Assembly (NCBI RefSeq): GCF_009389715.1
Contig: NW_024067666.1
Coordinates: forward strand, 4,009,001 to 4,073,000
Source of the DNA: Phoenix dactylifera
Lineage: Eukaryota > Streptophyta > Magnoliopsida > Arecales > Arecaceae
Direction of reading: 5' to 3'
DNA length: 64,000 nucleotides
A program made the position numbers and the translations under genes. A model generated the notes under the pieces. It had not been told where the DNA came from and ran no database searches. It saw only the letters and a program-made list of their open reading frames with translations. Of the stretch, positions 37,601 to 49,677 are shown one piece after another. Within the stretch, counting starts at the first letter, position 1, and each line of letters starts with the position of its first letter.

Positions 37601-38816
37601 CATCGTTCGCATTGAAAACAGTGAGCATTTGGCCTTATAGGTCAAGGATATGATTTTGCATTTGCAGTGTGGACTGAACCTCATGGAGTCACTTGTCCTT
37701 TATTTTCTCGTGTTGGCTGTTTTCCAGTGCAATATGTCTACAATAGCATCCACAACTTGATCCCTAGGCACGAAAATCTCCAATGATGCTGTAATTCTGT
37801 ATTATTCTCAAATTCTCATCATAGGTTTTCACCCAATATTTTTTCTCTTTCGGCAATGAAGTTTTTTCTTTTTCAAAGTGACTTGCAAAGTTTTATGTAT
37901 TTTATGAAACTTGTTGTTCCTTTTGACTTCACCAAGGCATTTTGCAATCTCAGTATATCATGTTCACTCAAATTTTCAAGAAGATGAATCATGAACCTCT
38001 TTCCAAGACAAAACAATACTTAATTCCATCTTTGGACCATACACCTGCCTCTTTTTTCCCAATTAATCACGTTTAAAACTGGTTGTTCTTCATCATCCAG
38101 ATATTAAGTATCTTTGATGACTAAAATGGCATCATTCTACTTTGATTTACCATATTTTGTACTGTCGGCTATCAAGAAAAAAAACTATAACCATCAAAAG
38201 AATTACGGTGTCATCAACAAGGCAGGAGGTTCTTACACACATTTCAAGGGTATTGTGATTACATTTGCTTTCATATTCAACTACCGTTTGCTGCAGTATG
38301 ACCTATACCATAAGCCATAGGCTTGCCCCCTGCTGGATTATATTTTACATGTTGATTCTTTCTATTTTGATGATGATGATGATAAGCTTGCTGTGGCATT
38401 CTATCTGTTATCTTTACACACACTGATGAATGTCCTCTATGTTGGAGCTCAGAAGCTGGCAGTAGAATCTTCCTTGCATGTCTTATTGCTGATCATGTTG
38501 ATTATGCTTTTCAGCTAACAATTTGGGAGTAGATGCGCTCTTTGTCTACACACAGACGGGGCACATGACTTCTCTTCTTTCACGCTGCCGCCCTGACTGT
38601 CCAATTTTTGCATTCACGACTTCAACATCCGTAAGGAGACGGCTGAACCTGCAGTGGGGTCTGATTCCCTTCCGCCTAAGTTTTTCCGATGACATGGAAA
38701 GCAATCTGAATCGCACTTTCTCTTTGCTCAAGGCAAGGGGAATGATCCAGTCCGGCGACCTTGTCATTGCCCTCTCTGATATGCTGCAGTCGATTCAAGT
38801 GATGAATGTCCCATAG
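28622..38816 (+). CDS. PKP1: Plastidial pyruvate kinase, alpha subunit
   Basis: Exons 28622-29155, 30110-30200, 30298-30491, 33455-33576, 37025-37503 and 38515-38816 join in frame with GT-AG introns to give 573 aa. The enzyme converts phosphoenolpyruvate and ADP to pyruvate and ATP in plastids and supplies carbon for fatty-acid synthesis; the alpha subunit works in a complex with beta subunits. The first 60 or so residues are Ser/Pro/Arg-rich with few acids, as expected for a chloroplast transit peptide. Core motifs are [20 protein letters not shown] (120-130), DTEGSEI (158-164), VIAKIES (318-324, catalytic Lys 321), [10 protein letters not shown] (340-349) and [20 protein letters not shown]. 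The C-terminal domain ends in QVMNVP. RLNMCHG replaces the usual RLNFSHG and DTEGSE replaces DTKGPE; these are alpha-type signatures that separate it from cytosolic and beta isozymes. Introns 3 and 4 (about 3.0 and 3.4 kb) carry transposons. Confidence 0.96.
30853..32588 (-). mobile_element. Gag-only (TR-GAG-like) LTR retrotransposon in PKP1 intron 3, antisense to the gene
   Basis: Direct repeats of about 455-463 bp lie at 30853-31305 and 32126-32588. Read on the minus strand, the better-kept LTR starts TGCCACTACAATAGG and ends ACCATGTGCA. It is followed after a few bases by TTGGTATTAGAGC (about 32119-32107), a diverged initiator-Met primer-binding site. The 820-bp interior encodes only a broken gag-like stretch. 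There is no protease, RT or integrase, so the element needed enzymes from elsewhere. The LTRs differ at many sites, so the insertion is old. A target duplication cannot be recognised. Confidence 0.75.
31330..31800 (-). pseudogene. Retrotransposon gag remnant (Ty3/gypsy type)
   Basis: On the minus strand, with stops and frame changes, the pieces [50 protein letters not shown]-like (one stop) and [11 protein letters not shown] appear in order. That order and spacing match the capsid-region gag of plant Ty3 elements: EFDG-L-PEEFLDWL, VE--F, KKVKL-ALKL---A--WWE-L, then DYT-EFE-L. The reading frame is interrupted. Confidence 0.6.
35261..35533. mobile_element. Tourist-like MITE, 273 bp, in PKP1 intron 4
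   Basis: The two halves form one long imperfect inverted repeat (about 95 bp per arm). The left arm starts GGGCCTTTTTAGAT and the right arm ends CTAAACAAGCCC. Both arms contain the AGCTACAAG / CTTGTAGCT region and matching GATTGGG / CCCAATC blocks. TAA flanks both sides (35258-35260 and 35534-35536), the PIF/Harbinger target duplication. The transcript could fold this into a hairpin. Confidence 0.85.
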
Positions 38817-41690
38817 GGTTACGTTTACTGCTATCTGTTGCATCGTTTTCCCTTCATTTTTAGCTGTCTAAAGCTTACCCCCAACTTTTTGAAGAGTTAA
38901 GAAGTTGCTGTACCAAACTACATCAGTTTGTTATTCATCAACGGTAGCCAACGATCTATGAAGATTGAATTTCCGACCATAGTTGCATCTCCTTTGCAAT
39001 CTTCTGCTTCTATATTCTTATTCGTATTTCTTAAAATCGACATGTACGAACACTTCATGATATGCGAAGCTTTGTTTTATTATGAAAAATATCTGCTACC
39101 TTAGCTTGGTGTGTGTACTGTAGCTGAGTTCTTCAACAAAACTGGATGTTACTTAACCCATTATAGTATTTATCTGCTCAAGTTTGTCCAGGGACATCAT
39201 TAATTGTGACATTCCTGAGGTTAGGTTGGCAGGAGCTGTTGAATTTTGGTTACAGTGATGTTTGGGGTTGTCATGTCATTATCTTGCTAATAATCTGCTA
39301 GCTCCTGATCTGTCCAAATGTTGTGGTGTGATGAGGGCCATGTAATTTTTTCATCCCAGTATTTGACCCAAACTTGAGAAACCTTCCGATCCAATGAACA
39401 CTACTGAGATCTTGCACTTCTGCAGCAAGGTCGAAGTATGCCATATTTAGATATTTTGTTTCCTTGCTTACGATGTCTTGTAGGTTAGTGAATGGTGGTT
39501 CCCTAAGACAGGTGGGACCACCAGGGGCATGATATTTCTTTTTCATAGCAGAATATGGTTGAGAGTTCTGTCACGATGACTGACATCTTAGCACGGTTCA
39601 ATGTATCGGAGTATTTGCATCAGGAAATATCTTTTGATCGTGCAAATCACTTCACCTCCTGTGGGGCTTCCGAGGCTGTTGAAATGTTGACCTATGATTG
39701 ATTCATGTCGCCCCTATCTGTGTCCAATAACTATTTGATTCTTCCCATCTCAAGTCTTAACCTCTTCCCAAATAATCTCTGTTCTCTACCTTGAGTAGGA
39801 CATGGGAAGTTGAGTCTCTAGCCTTTGGTTTCTATTGATAGTTTGATCCAGATGCATGCATATTTACTTGGCATTGGCACCAAACTTTCAGAATAATTTG
39901 ATCTTTTTGTACTTGGAGTAATTTATTGGTTGTCGTTTCTTTCTTCACGGGCCTTCTACTTTGTTATGCTCTCAATTGTTTAAGGTGTGCTCCTCAAGAG
40001 TTTTGGGCTTGCAATAGTTCTTGGGTTGGCTGTGTCTTTTTGTAGTGGGGAAACAGATGAAAAAAATTCATCAGAGGAATGATGTTTCTTTTGACGTATG
40101 AAAGAACCCCAAGCTAATATTCTAACCCAAGATCCACCTATAATTGATGGATGAACACCAACACAACTAACCTAACCTAAGGCAGGGTTTTAGATTTGTT
40201 CGGGCACCAACCATGTCATCGGATTTATAGGACCCAATATCTAATGACTGATATGTTCTTTCTTCTTATCGTAACATAACCATGGTTTGTGAAAAATGAT
40301 ATTTTCGGATGGTTGAGATGTTATTCGGTACATAATGTTATAATTCGCATGCAATATACTGCTTACCAAGCTTTTCCCATGGGATGAAACAGGTGGTAGC
40401 TGACCTGAGTTGTCGTTAGGTTAGATGGCAGGATGTCGACTCTCATAACGGAAGAAAGGGATCCCAAAGGTATGAAAGATGGTGTCAATTTTTCAGCCAT
40501 TGGCCGTTCTCTGGATCACCACCTTTCCTGTCGGTGGTGTGTTCAACTACCTTGGCTTAAATGAAGGCAATGTAACATTTTATGTTGCCATGCAGCCACT
40601 ACATGTATGGGTTTAAGCTCAGCTTCTAGATTTTTGCGGATTATGGTACCATGGGTGCTAAATATTGTTTGACAGTTTTGTCTAGGTTTGATTTAGGAGT
40701 TTCAGTCACATTAAAATGGTCATGTTGGTTTCGGGGTCACTTTGACTTCATATGTTGGGATGAAAATTTGTCTCCAAGTGACATGGAATTTCGGCTACAT
40801 TTAGATCGGGCATGGGTGTTTTTGGGACGAGAAAGAGTAATACCAAAGGTATTAATTTATACCACTGCAAGTAAGTACAAACTTTTAATTTTTCATTGGG
40901 AAACATGGTGTTAGGTGGTGATTCGTTGTTATTCTTTTTGTGTGTTTGGATGTTGTCAGGAATAAGAAACGCTGGTTGGATGTTACTTCAGAATAAGGGG
41001 ATGAAAAGGTGATTTTTCATCCAAGGAGACAAATTTGCTTCAAATCTCTACTAGTCTGGAATATAATCATATATGATACAATACAACAGTACGGTAAAAA
41101 TTATATATACGTTATACTGCAATATTATAATATGATATTGTATTTTTAATGAGCTTGTAGTTTGATCTTATAACATCATATTACTTAAGCAAAATAATAA
41201 AATACAATGTAATGCATTGTATTTCTGGAGACCTAAATAGATCATTTTCTCTAATAATAGAGAGGATAAGAGAAGGGTTTAAACCAAGTTATACCCTGGT
41301 TTATACATAGACCAGGGTCCTAAGGGGTATAGGGGTGTCTTTGACTGCTAACTTATCTTGTCTAATAGTTCATCATGTTTGAGTGCTTTCCTCTTAGCAT
41401 AAGGGTTCATTTCAAAAACTAGGTATCCGAACATTGTTTATCTAGTATGATCATGGCCACACTAATGCATCGGATTCTTGTTCCCACTAAGCACTAAGAA
41501 GTACACGCATTTCAGAGCAGATCCTCAAAGGGGAAAAGCTTCGAGTGAAAGCGGACAGAAATCGTAAAAGCTTCGCTAACGGCAGCCTCAGAAAAAGCAT
41601 TCCAAAGTCGGAAAGCGAAAACCGTGAATCAGAAAAAGAAAAAGATGAAAGAAAAAAAAAAAAAGCTATGGAAACGGCAAAGAAAATACT
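38817..41690. other. Intergenic region downstream of PKP1; no gene recognised
   Basis: It holds the PKP1 3' UTR and AT-rich sequence. An 82-codon minus-strand open frame at 39298-39546 has no family resemblance that I recognise. Around 41060-41230 the sequence is AT-rich with ATACAATACAACAGTACGG style motifs. Confidence 0.35.
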
Positions 41691-41727
41691 GCGAGTCTCT
41701 GACCCGGACCTCTCTCTTTTTTCCTCT

Positions 41728-41896
41728 CTTAAATAGCGTGGTCCAGATCGTCGGAGAGAACCCGAGCGGGACCCACAATTCTAACGTTACAGTCTGCACC
41801 GTGACATCATCATCTTAACCGTCACCTTCTGCTCGACCGTTAGGATGTGGACACGCCCACGTGGCGCATCGTGGTGAAGTCCCGGTCGACGTGTCA
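41728..41896 (-). promoter_or_regulatory. Orphan promoter-like segment, minus strand
   Basis: Read on the minus strand, a G-box/ABRE cluster is followed by the TATA-like CTATTTAAGAG (41735-41725), then a CT-rich leader-like sequence below about 41700. On the plus strand the cluster is CACGTG at 41858-41863 and ACGTGTCA at 41889-41896, with AACGTTAC near 41780. Order and spacing look like a plant promoter, but I cannot attach a coding exon to it downstream. Confidence 0.3.
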
Positions 41897-42896
41897 TGCT
41901 AGAGTTTCTACCTTGATGCCTCAATTTAGACTTCTGCCATCTTGTCCGAAGAGGAGCTCATGTGAAACCTCCCATAAAGCGACAATGATCTTAGGACTTT
42001 TTTTTATGGCCATCTCAAAATGGAAAAAAAAAGAATATAGAAGAATACAAGATATGGTTGGAAATATGATACTTTTTTTTTTATTTTTGTTTGCAAATTT
42101 TTTTGAGTTTAATCTTGAATGAAAAAGTAGTAGAACCATGATGCCGGTATTGGATTATGGTAAAAACGCTTCCTTTCAGTGCATTCTGTTGCACTAATGA
42201 ATTTAATCAGCCCTTTGACTTGGTTTATGTAGAACACCTTGGACCAAAAAAAAAAAAAAAAGATTACATGGATAACCTAGATGCTTCCTTTGATTAAGAT
42301 GAAAATCTCGTGAAGAAAATTGTGATATCTATGGCAACTATTTTCGATCAGCTGAATTTTCAAACATTAGGTCTCTAGGTGCCTAACTTCTCCGATCAGC
42401 GTAGTATGCGGAAAGCAGACCAGGTTACTAGTTTCTTGGCAAATCATGCAAGTATAGAATGATCTGAAGCAATTTGGAATGACAACTTTTCCACTGATTT
42501 TGCCTCTTTGATTAGCGCTCATGCTCGGGGAGTTGCTTTCATAATATTGTAGCAAGGTTTTTCGCTCTCGGTGACACACATACACACAAAAAAAAAAAAA
42601 AAAAAAAAATCTTCCCTTTGGTCCACTGCACCAAAAAAAAGCCATTGTGCAGTGAACTTCAAATCTAAATTGCAACTTTCTACATAAATAAAGTAATTTA
42701 TTAAATGCTTGCGAAACAAAACAAAAGGCGACTTCTATTTGGGCTTCAAAAGTATTAAGCTAGGAAGGTCTCAATTCTAGGTTAATTATTACAAACTAGT
42801 ATTGAAATTTTACATCATGCGAGCACGCCATATGTAATGACTTTGGTCGAAGAGATGCAACCGAGAGAGCTTTGTGAACAATTTTTAGATTCTTGG

Positions 42897-43403
42897 TGTA
42901 ACAACCCAGGATCACACCCAAAATGACTAGCCGGAAGTTATTATTTGGGTTCCTTGATCCTATATAAGTACCCAAGATCTACCCAGCTAATAATTAATGT
43001 GGGACTAAACACACGCCCGCACGAGTCCTCACATACTCCCTCCGTTCAAGCCCTGACGTCCTCGTCAGGCTAAGAGTTCATATTTATTCAAATCTAATCA
43101 CAAACACCACGATTGACCCGTGGTCAGCCCCAATGGATCCGTGCTGCAGTATCCCCTAGTCCACATAGGTTATGGGCCGGGTCCGCTCTGATACCATTTG
43201 TAACAACCCAGGACCTCACCCAAAATGGCTAGCCGTAAGGTATTATTTGGGCTCTGATAGTCCAGTTGTAAGGATCCGTGCGGGCGTGTGTTTAGTCCCA
43301 CATCGGTTATTCGCTGGATAGATCTTGGGTACTTATACAAGATTAAGGAACCCAAATAATACCTTCCGACTAGCCATTTTGGGTGAGGTCCTGGGTTGTT
43401 ACA
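42897..43403 (-). mobile_element. Rearranged TRIM with an inverted LTR copy
   Basis: From left to right: a 137-bp LTR in reverse orientation (42897-43033, TGTAACAACCC...CTCACA); a polypurine tract complement TACTCCCTCCGTTC (43034-43047); the internal region; a PBS complement CTCTGATACCA (43186-43196); 68 bp of a second reverse LTR (43199-43266); then a complete 137-bp LTR in forward orientation (43267-43403, TGTAAGG...TTGTTACA). The outer flanks are CTTGG and CTTAG, a near-match 5-bp target duplication. The family is the same as at 25462-25727. Confidence 0.8.
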
Positions 43404-43408
43404 CTTAG

Positions 43409-44484
43409 TTTTATATAACAACCTAGATTTGGAGAGCCAAATGTTGTTGGTCCTATAAGATCAAAGTAGATTTAATCTTTTGCAGAGATATTCTTGTATT
43501 CCCATTGAAGGCCGATATGCTCCTTGATTTCACTATAAAGCAAATATAAAACTTTAGCTCCAAAGAAAAGGAAAAAAGAAAAGACAGTATAGATATCTTC
43601 ACTACTTGCTTTTACTCATTCCACCCATATGACATGCTTGAAGGGTCGAATCACAAATTAAAAACGAACCTTTGTCATCTAATGCGCTAATGGTTAAGAT
43701 AGTATAGCTGGCCTAAATATAAATGGAGCAAATAATTCCTATGCCAAAAAAAAAAGGACAAAGTGTTTTCTAAGCTGAAGCATCTCTAATCTTATTGTAA
43801 GGAAAAGGTTGTAAACAAATAACAGGTGGTGGTCACCCATTTCATCACCAACATTAGATAGTTCATAGCAGTAACATAGCATTATAATGTTGCATGCATT
43901 ACCATAATCCACCGCCGTATCGGCACCGACCGCACAACCATTACTCAAAACATATTGATTAGAGAAAACATATAGCTAAAGCATAAGATAATTATCGAAC
44001 GACTAAATATAATCGGTGGCGACAAACCAGCTCGAATCACTCCTAACCTTCAATTAGCACTTGGTGCAATAGATGTTACACCAACTTTGTTCCAATTGAA
44101 GCTTACAAAAGGATATATAGCTTTCTCGCAAGGCAAAAAAAAAAAAAAAGGTAGGTAGTGGGTGGGTCTTGTTGTCATCCTCCTTTAGCATTTTAAACTA
44201 AGTATGTGATAAGCCTAGAGTAAAGCAGACCCTGGCTCCTACAGTAAGCTATAGGAAATGTGTCATCATTTTCTGATGGACCAGTTCTCTGAAAGAAGCA
44301 GAGTACTGGTGGACCAACAAGAACAGCCATTGTGAAGGGACAGTCCTCTTCATTTATTGGAGTGCCCTTGTTAAGTTAATTCAGAGACCAGTACATAGGT
44401 GGATTCATAGTTTTTCTATTGAACTCAAGAAATGATGTCCTTTTTTAGAAGGCACTTTCCTTAATATTGTGTAAATCCAGATGA

Positions 44485-44530
<46 letters not shown>

Positions 44531-47500
44531 TTAAGGCATTTTATATTTTTTCCATGAAAACAACACTTTGATGTGAGTTCTTGAAGTATATTATGGGTGT
44601 GAGGACCACAACAAAGACTTTCAATAACCATTGTTAATTAAACATGAATAATAAAGCTTTGGTGTTCAGCTTTATAGTGATTACTTGAGAATGGGGTCCA
44701 TTTTTATATTTATCGAATTGTGACATTAGAGACCTACGGGTGTAAATGAGCCGGGCTTGTTAGAACCTTTGTCTCATCAAGCTTGATTTAAAACTAATTT
44801 TGAGATTGAATTGCTGGTTCGAGTTTTATTTTTTTTTACTACTATTTCGAGCTCAATTCTAATCTAATTTTCGTCTGACCTAAATATAAGTTTAAATGAA
44901 CAGTTCGTAAATCCTTAATTAAGCTAGAAATCAATTCAAGCTTGGCTCGAGCTTGAATTAAAACTTGATTTGTACTTGAGCCGGTTCAAAAGGTGAAGAA
45001 AGTACCTAATTTGCAGCCATATAGTACATGATATCATATGGGGCCCGCTTTGGGGCCTTTGTTGGCAGTTGAATTGAGGTCTTCTCTTGAATAAGCCCTT
45101 CTCTTCTATGACTTTATAGCAAACCCTAGTTTAACCATCTCTTGAATAAGCCCTTTTCTAGATGAGCTTCTAGTGGAAGTTAGGCTTTCATTAGTCCTTT
45201 TTATAATATTCAGCAGTCTACTATTATTTATACTAGTAAGCAATTGGGTCTCAGTCACTGACTTTAAGAGATAATTTGGACTCCATACTTTTCTTTGTTC
45301 CTTTTCCGGTATAAAATTGGACCTCTTACCTTGGAATAACTAGGGAAAATTTCGCAGTGATATACGTCAGAGAAGAAGGAGAACAAGAAGAAGAATATAT
45401 GTTTTCGATCTCTTACTGAGTGGAGTGGGTAAGGTTTGATGTTTGTTGGATCTGATTGTTTACCAACTTGCTAAAATAAACACATTATTCGTAATGGACC
45501 CATGATGATAAAAAAAAACCACCATTGGTTCCTCGATGACTTAGTAATCGATGGTACTTAATTAAGATTATAATAAAATTAGGGTTAGTCTTCCTCATAA
45601 TTTAGGATATAAACAAATCTTAGGGTAGGGTGGTGGTAACTCGATCGAGGTAGAGAGCAGAGTGAATCTAATCTTCTATCAATAACGCCAATGTATATAA
45701 TTTCATGTTATATGAAAAATAAAATTTCTTGACATTGGCTCTCTCTTGCTATTGACCTAGTTTTATGGCCCTTTCAACCTTTCTCAGTAGTGTAAAACTA
45801 CCACATCAATTATAATATGACAAATCAAAGCCAGAATTGCTTCTTAAACAATTGGTTATGAAAGAAAATGCATCCGCTTTGATATCCAAAATTTGCCTAC
45901 TACTATGTTGAGATGGGAGGAAGAGAAAATAAAAGGGTTTCAAATCTCATTGGTTCTTGATGTTTATCAATTAATAACCTGAAAGATTAATGTTTTTTTT
46001 AAAAAAAAAACATAAGGATAAGGAGCATTTTGGTCAGCTTTCATTAAAACAACAGTCCTAAACAAATAATTAGGACACAAACATAGACAAAACTTCCAAT
46101 GATGGAAGTCCTCATCTGTAACTTCTCCCATTAGAGATAGGAAACTCTCACCTACCATAAACTATTGCCTACATGATAAGATTCCTACATTATAGTTAAA
46201 AATTGAATGATAGGACTATGCTTTGTTGGGTCCATGACAAAGTCATGTCCATGATTGGGTAGCTGGGATAATCATTGCTGATTCAAGTATTGTTTTAGAC
46301 ATGTCACCCTCTCTTGGTATTTTAAATTTAACCCAGAACTTGGACTGTAATTTTGAAGTAGCCAGTGTTTAGTAGGAGTTAGGGGTTCACCTCCTTGGAT
46401 GGAGTTCAGCCAGCCAATAGCAATCCAAGGTCTGGCATGTGCCCAATTTTTTTTTGGTTCTGTAGCATCTCATGACTAAACCCTTTTGATCCTCTGCTGC
46501 TAAGAAGAGAAGAAATTATTTTCATTTTAGAGCCATGTGTGATACATAGCATGCTCAGAGCTTCGTGTTTAGAGTGCGTACGAGCACATCGAATCTCAAA
46601 CTCTGATTGTATCAAATTATCTACATCGAGATCACAATCTATATCGAGATCACAATCTCTAACTACTACAATCTTTAATAGGTTCTCTTATAATATAAGT
46701 TCCATATTTCAAAATTTTGTTTGGTAGTAGCAATATTAGTGATGTTCTATGATACTTTATGGAACCAAAAAAAAAAGCCAGGTGATGATCAAGATTGGAG
46801 TTAGTTTCTGCATGTAATCGTGGAAGCGGTCATGGATAGTGATTAGTGAATTTGTAGCTATCGCAGGTCACAATTAGAATTTAATAGGAAATGGATGGAT
46901 GAGAGCATGGAGGTAGGCTATCAATGGTAATGCTAGAAAATCAATTAAGCAAGGCATCTAGTATTTACCTTTCAAGCCAAAAGCAAGTCTAAAAATTTGT
47001 CGAAATTTGTCGTCCCTCACCGACAGATGAGAGTCTTTCGAGCATCTCAAATCAGGGATGAACTCATGCCCAATCTCATTGATAGGTGGAAGTATAAGAT
47101 TGCTTTTTATCTTGTTTCTCCTTTAGCTGAAGTGGATTTTTGGCGCTCAATTTGGTTTGTGTTTTGGAATTGCAAGGTGTTTTCATGCTACCTGGTTTAA
47201 ACAAACTCTTGGCTTCAAAGATTTCAATGAGATGCCTCACTTTCAATTGAAAATTTGCAGTATTCCATTTTGGACTTGTTAAGTTACTAATTAAAGAGTA
47301 CCTATTATAGTTCTATTTATTCAATAATACACTTAAAAAACAATGATTTAATTGTACCGTAGATAGGGCTAAAGTCTAATTGTCACTCTGTACTTTTCTT
47401 GGGAGGAAGTTTTGTGTTTCATGTTTGATATCAGTAATCATTTCCATTAAACATATCAAATGATGGATGGCGCCTTCCACTGTTATTCTCGTGTGGCAAA

Positions 47501-48400
47501 AAATTAAAAACAAGTCCCATGACCAATTAGTATTTATATGCTTGTATTTTCTTTTCTTTTATGAAATATAGTCAGATTAGGAATGCTAATTATTGGATCC
47601 AAACTCGAAACTACTTCTCAATTCGTAGATGCTAAACATTGATGCAAGTCTTATTTATAGTGTTTTCACAATTCCATCCATCACTTTGAGATGCTTTGAG
47701 GTTACTCTTTTTGAGGCCAACTTCTACCAAAATTGTCTCATATACCATCCACAATTGTAATTTACTTAACCATATCAATATATCACTTTCTAAAAAAAAA
47801 ATGAAATTCTTTTACATAATTTAGATAGCCTCTACACCTACACTTTGTGTTGACTTATCGACACTCAATCATTATACATGGTGATGCAAAAATGATGGAC
47901 ATCTCGACTTCGGATTAAACCGACCTCAGAATTCTGCGGCAGCACATGGTATCCAGTCTATATAATTTATCCAATGGAGATTCACCTATCAATGAAGCCC
48001 ATCTATCAACCAAAATATTCAAAAATCTATCAAATTATTTCCTATCTACATCTATCAAGCATCCTATGTGCCCAAATGATGTTTCTTTCTATGTTATTAG
48101 AAAGAATGATGCCATTTTGAAAGCAAAAGACACTAGAATGCTTACACTCTTGTTTATACTTTTCTCCATACTATTCTAGGGATGAGATGCATCCAACTCG
48201 TCCTAATCCAACCCTATTAGGTGAGCATTGATCATGACCTCTTTCTTGTGGAGTTGGAGACTACTATTATCCCCACAATTACCCATCCATCCTTTTCTGC
48301 TACAAACAAATTGTTAGGTGCAAGCTTTCATGCAATTATGAAGTTCAAATAAATCCCCTTGTCCTCTTTTCCACTGCTCTCTCTTTTCTCGCCCCTCCCA
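43409..48400. other. Gene-free intergenic region
   Basis: It contains AT-rich DNA, a GA microsatellite at 44490-44527, and a patch at 44735-44998 starting GGGTGTAAATGAGCCGGGCT that resembles the ends of plant MITE-like elements. Only short frames without recognisable domains are present. Confidence 0.4.
44490..44527. repeat. (GA)n microsatellite, about 19 repeats
   Basis: Uninterrupted GA dinucleotide run of about 38 bp following ATGAAAACT. Confidence 0.95.
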
Positions 48401-48941
48401 ACGGTACACGAAACGAATTATACCTTCAGTGCCGTGCTCCTCCATACCCGTCCCCATCAGAATCTGCCATCAGACGGCCCCAAAAAGCCCGCACGATCAC
48501 ACATTTCAAGCGGGCGTCCGCATAAATAGCCAGCGGTTATGGCTCTTGGAGGCCGGACGTGTGTGCCGATGGTGACGAGGGCGCGTCAGGGTATACAGAA
48601 TTTTCCACCCGGGGACCCGTAAAACCGCCTCGTCGAAGGAATAGAACCCATGACATTCGACTTATTTACGAAACGGCCACGCTCCCAACCCCCACAATAC
48701 CATCGCTAAGCGAAGCGGTAACCGAGATCGTGAATACTGGTCTCCTGTAGGGGTTATTTTGGCATGGGAAATTGAGAACCGACTCAAGTGAGTCTTCCCG
48801 ATGTGCCCCTCTCTTGGTTCCAGGTGCGACCGCGGTACGGCCGTAAATACCGTACAACTTCCCGGGTTATATTGGGAAATTAACGGCCCACGGAACCAAG
48901 AAGCAGCGGTGGCGCGTCGGGCTGTGGGACGGTTGGGGGGA

Positions 48942-49115
48942 CACGTGGAGAGATCATGGAGCGGATTCAAAACCGCTCCATAAACCGGGCCACGTAGCGG
49001 AGCAGCGGTTGGCCTTTATCCATGCCAGGTCGGACGTGGGCCCGCGCCCCGACCTCCTTTTAAACCCCTCCCACCCCGCACCCCCTCACTCCGTTCCCTT
49101 CGAAGCCAAACCATG
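48942..49115 (+). promoter_or_regulatory. Promoter region of the DUF506 gene
   Basis: ACACGTGG (G-box core CACGTG at 48942-48947) lies about 110 bp upstream of the TATA-like CCTTTTAAACCC near 49055. Pyrimidine-rich CCCTCCCACCCCGCACCCCC follows. A transcription start near 49090 is inferred, which gives a leader of nearly 600 nt unless it is spliced. Confidence 0.4.
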
Positions 49116-49151
49116 AGCTAGCTCTATTCTCGACTATCGTCACCGGAATTG

Positions 49152-49388
49152 ATGGAAGAAATCTTCTCTCCGGCAGGCCGGACTTCCGTTCGGATCGCCG
49201 GAAGCTTGCCGGAGAATTTCCTCTCCTTGAGAACCTTTCCCTAGTAGCGTGTTCGGCGAACCCTAAGGAGGAAAGGTGGCACCTTCATGGAGATCGGACG
49301 TCATTTCGATCGCTGGGCTTTTGCTTTGGGAAATTGCAGCGAGATTGATGCATTAATGGCGTCTTCGTTTTCATTAATGAGCCTTTGA
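49152..49388 (+). promoter_or_regulatory. uORFs in the DUF506 leader
   Basis: Three upstream ATGs with stops are present. A two-codon frame starts at 49112 (ATGAGCTAG). A 30-codon frame spans 49152-49244, starting MEEIFSPAGR. A 33-codon frame spans 49287-49388, starting MEIGRHFDRWAF. All end well before the main ATG at 49678. Such frames usually lower translation of the main frame, and peptide-dependent control is possible for the longer ones. Whether they lie in the mature mRNA depends on the unmapped transcription start. Confidence 0.4.
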
Positions 49389-49677
49389 TTGCGTTTTTTT
49401 TTCGCTTTTTGTCTTTTTTGGTTGCGACTTTAATGGGTGCTTGGTTCGTTCTAAGAGTTGTCAGAGATTTCTAGTTTTAGTTTCTTTGCGTGATTTCGTG
49501 GTAAGGGAGTGTAAAGGGAGAAATCGGCGTGGGATCTTCTCATTTATCGCGAATTTTGCCATCTTCGTACCGTGATTTCGTGTTCTGGGCGTCGAATTTG
49601 GGTAGGGGTTTAGAGTCTGGGGGCGTTCGGGGATGGAACGGTGGTAGAAGAACGGGTGTTTTGATCTCCGAAAGCGG

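Noticed and set aside
39298-39546. An 82-codon minus-strand open frame downstream of PKP1
   Set aside because: Not recognisable as a protein family. It is kept only as context for the orphan promoter idea.
48610-48720. tRNA-like sequence on the minus strand (GGTTCTATTCC resembling a B box)
   Set aside because: No credible cloverleaf, acceptor stem or A box could be paired with it; probably chance or a very old tRNA-related relic.
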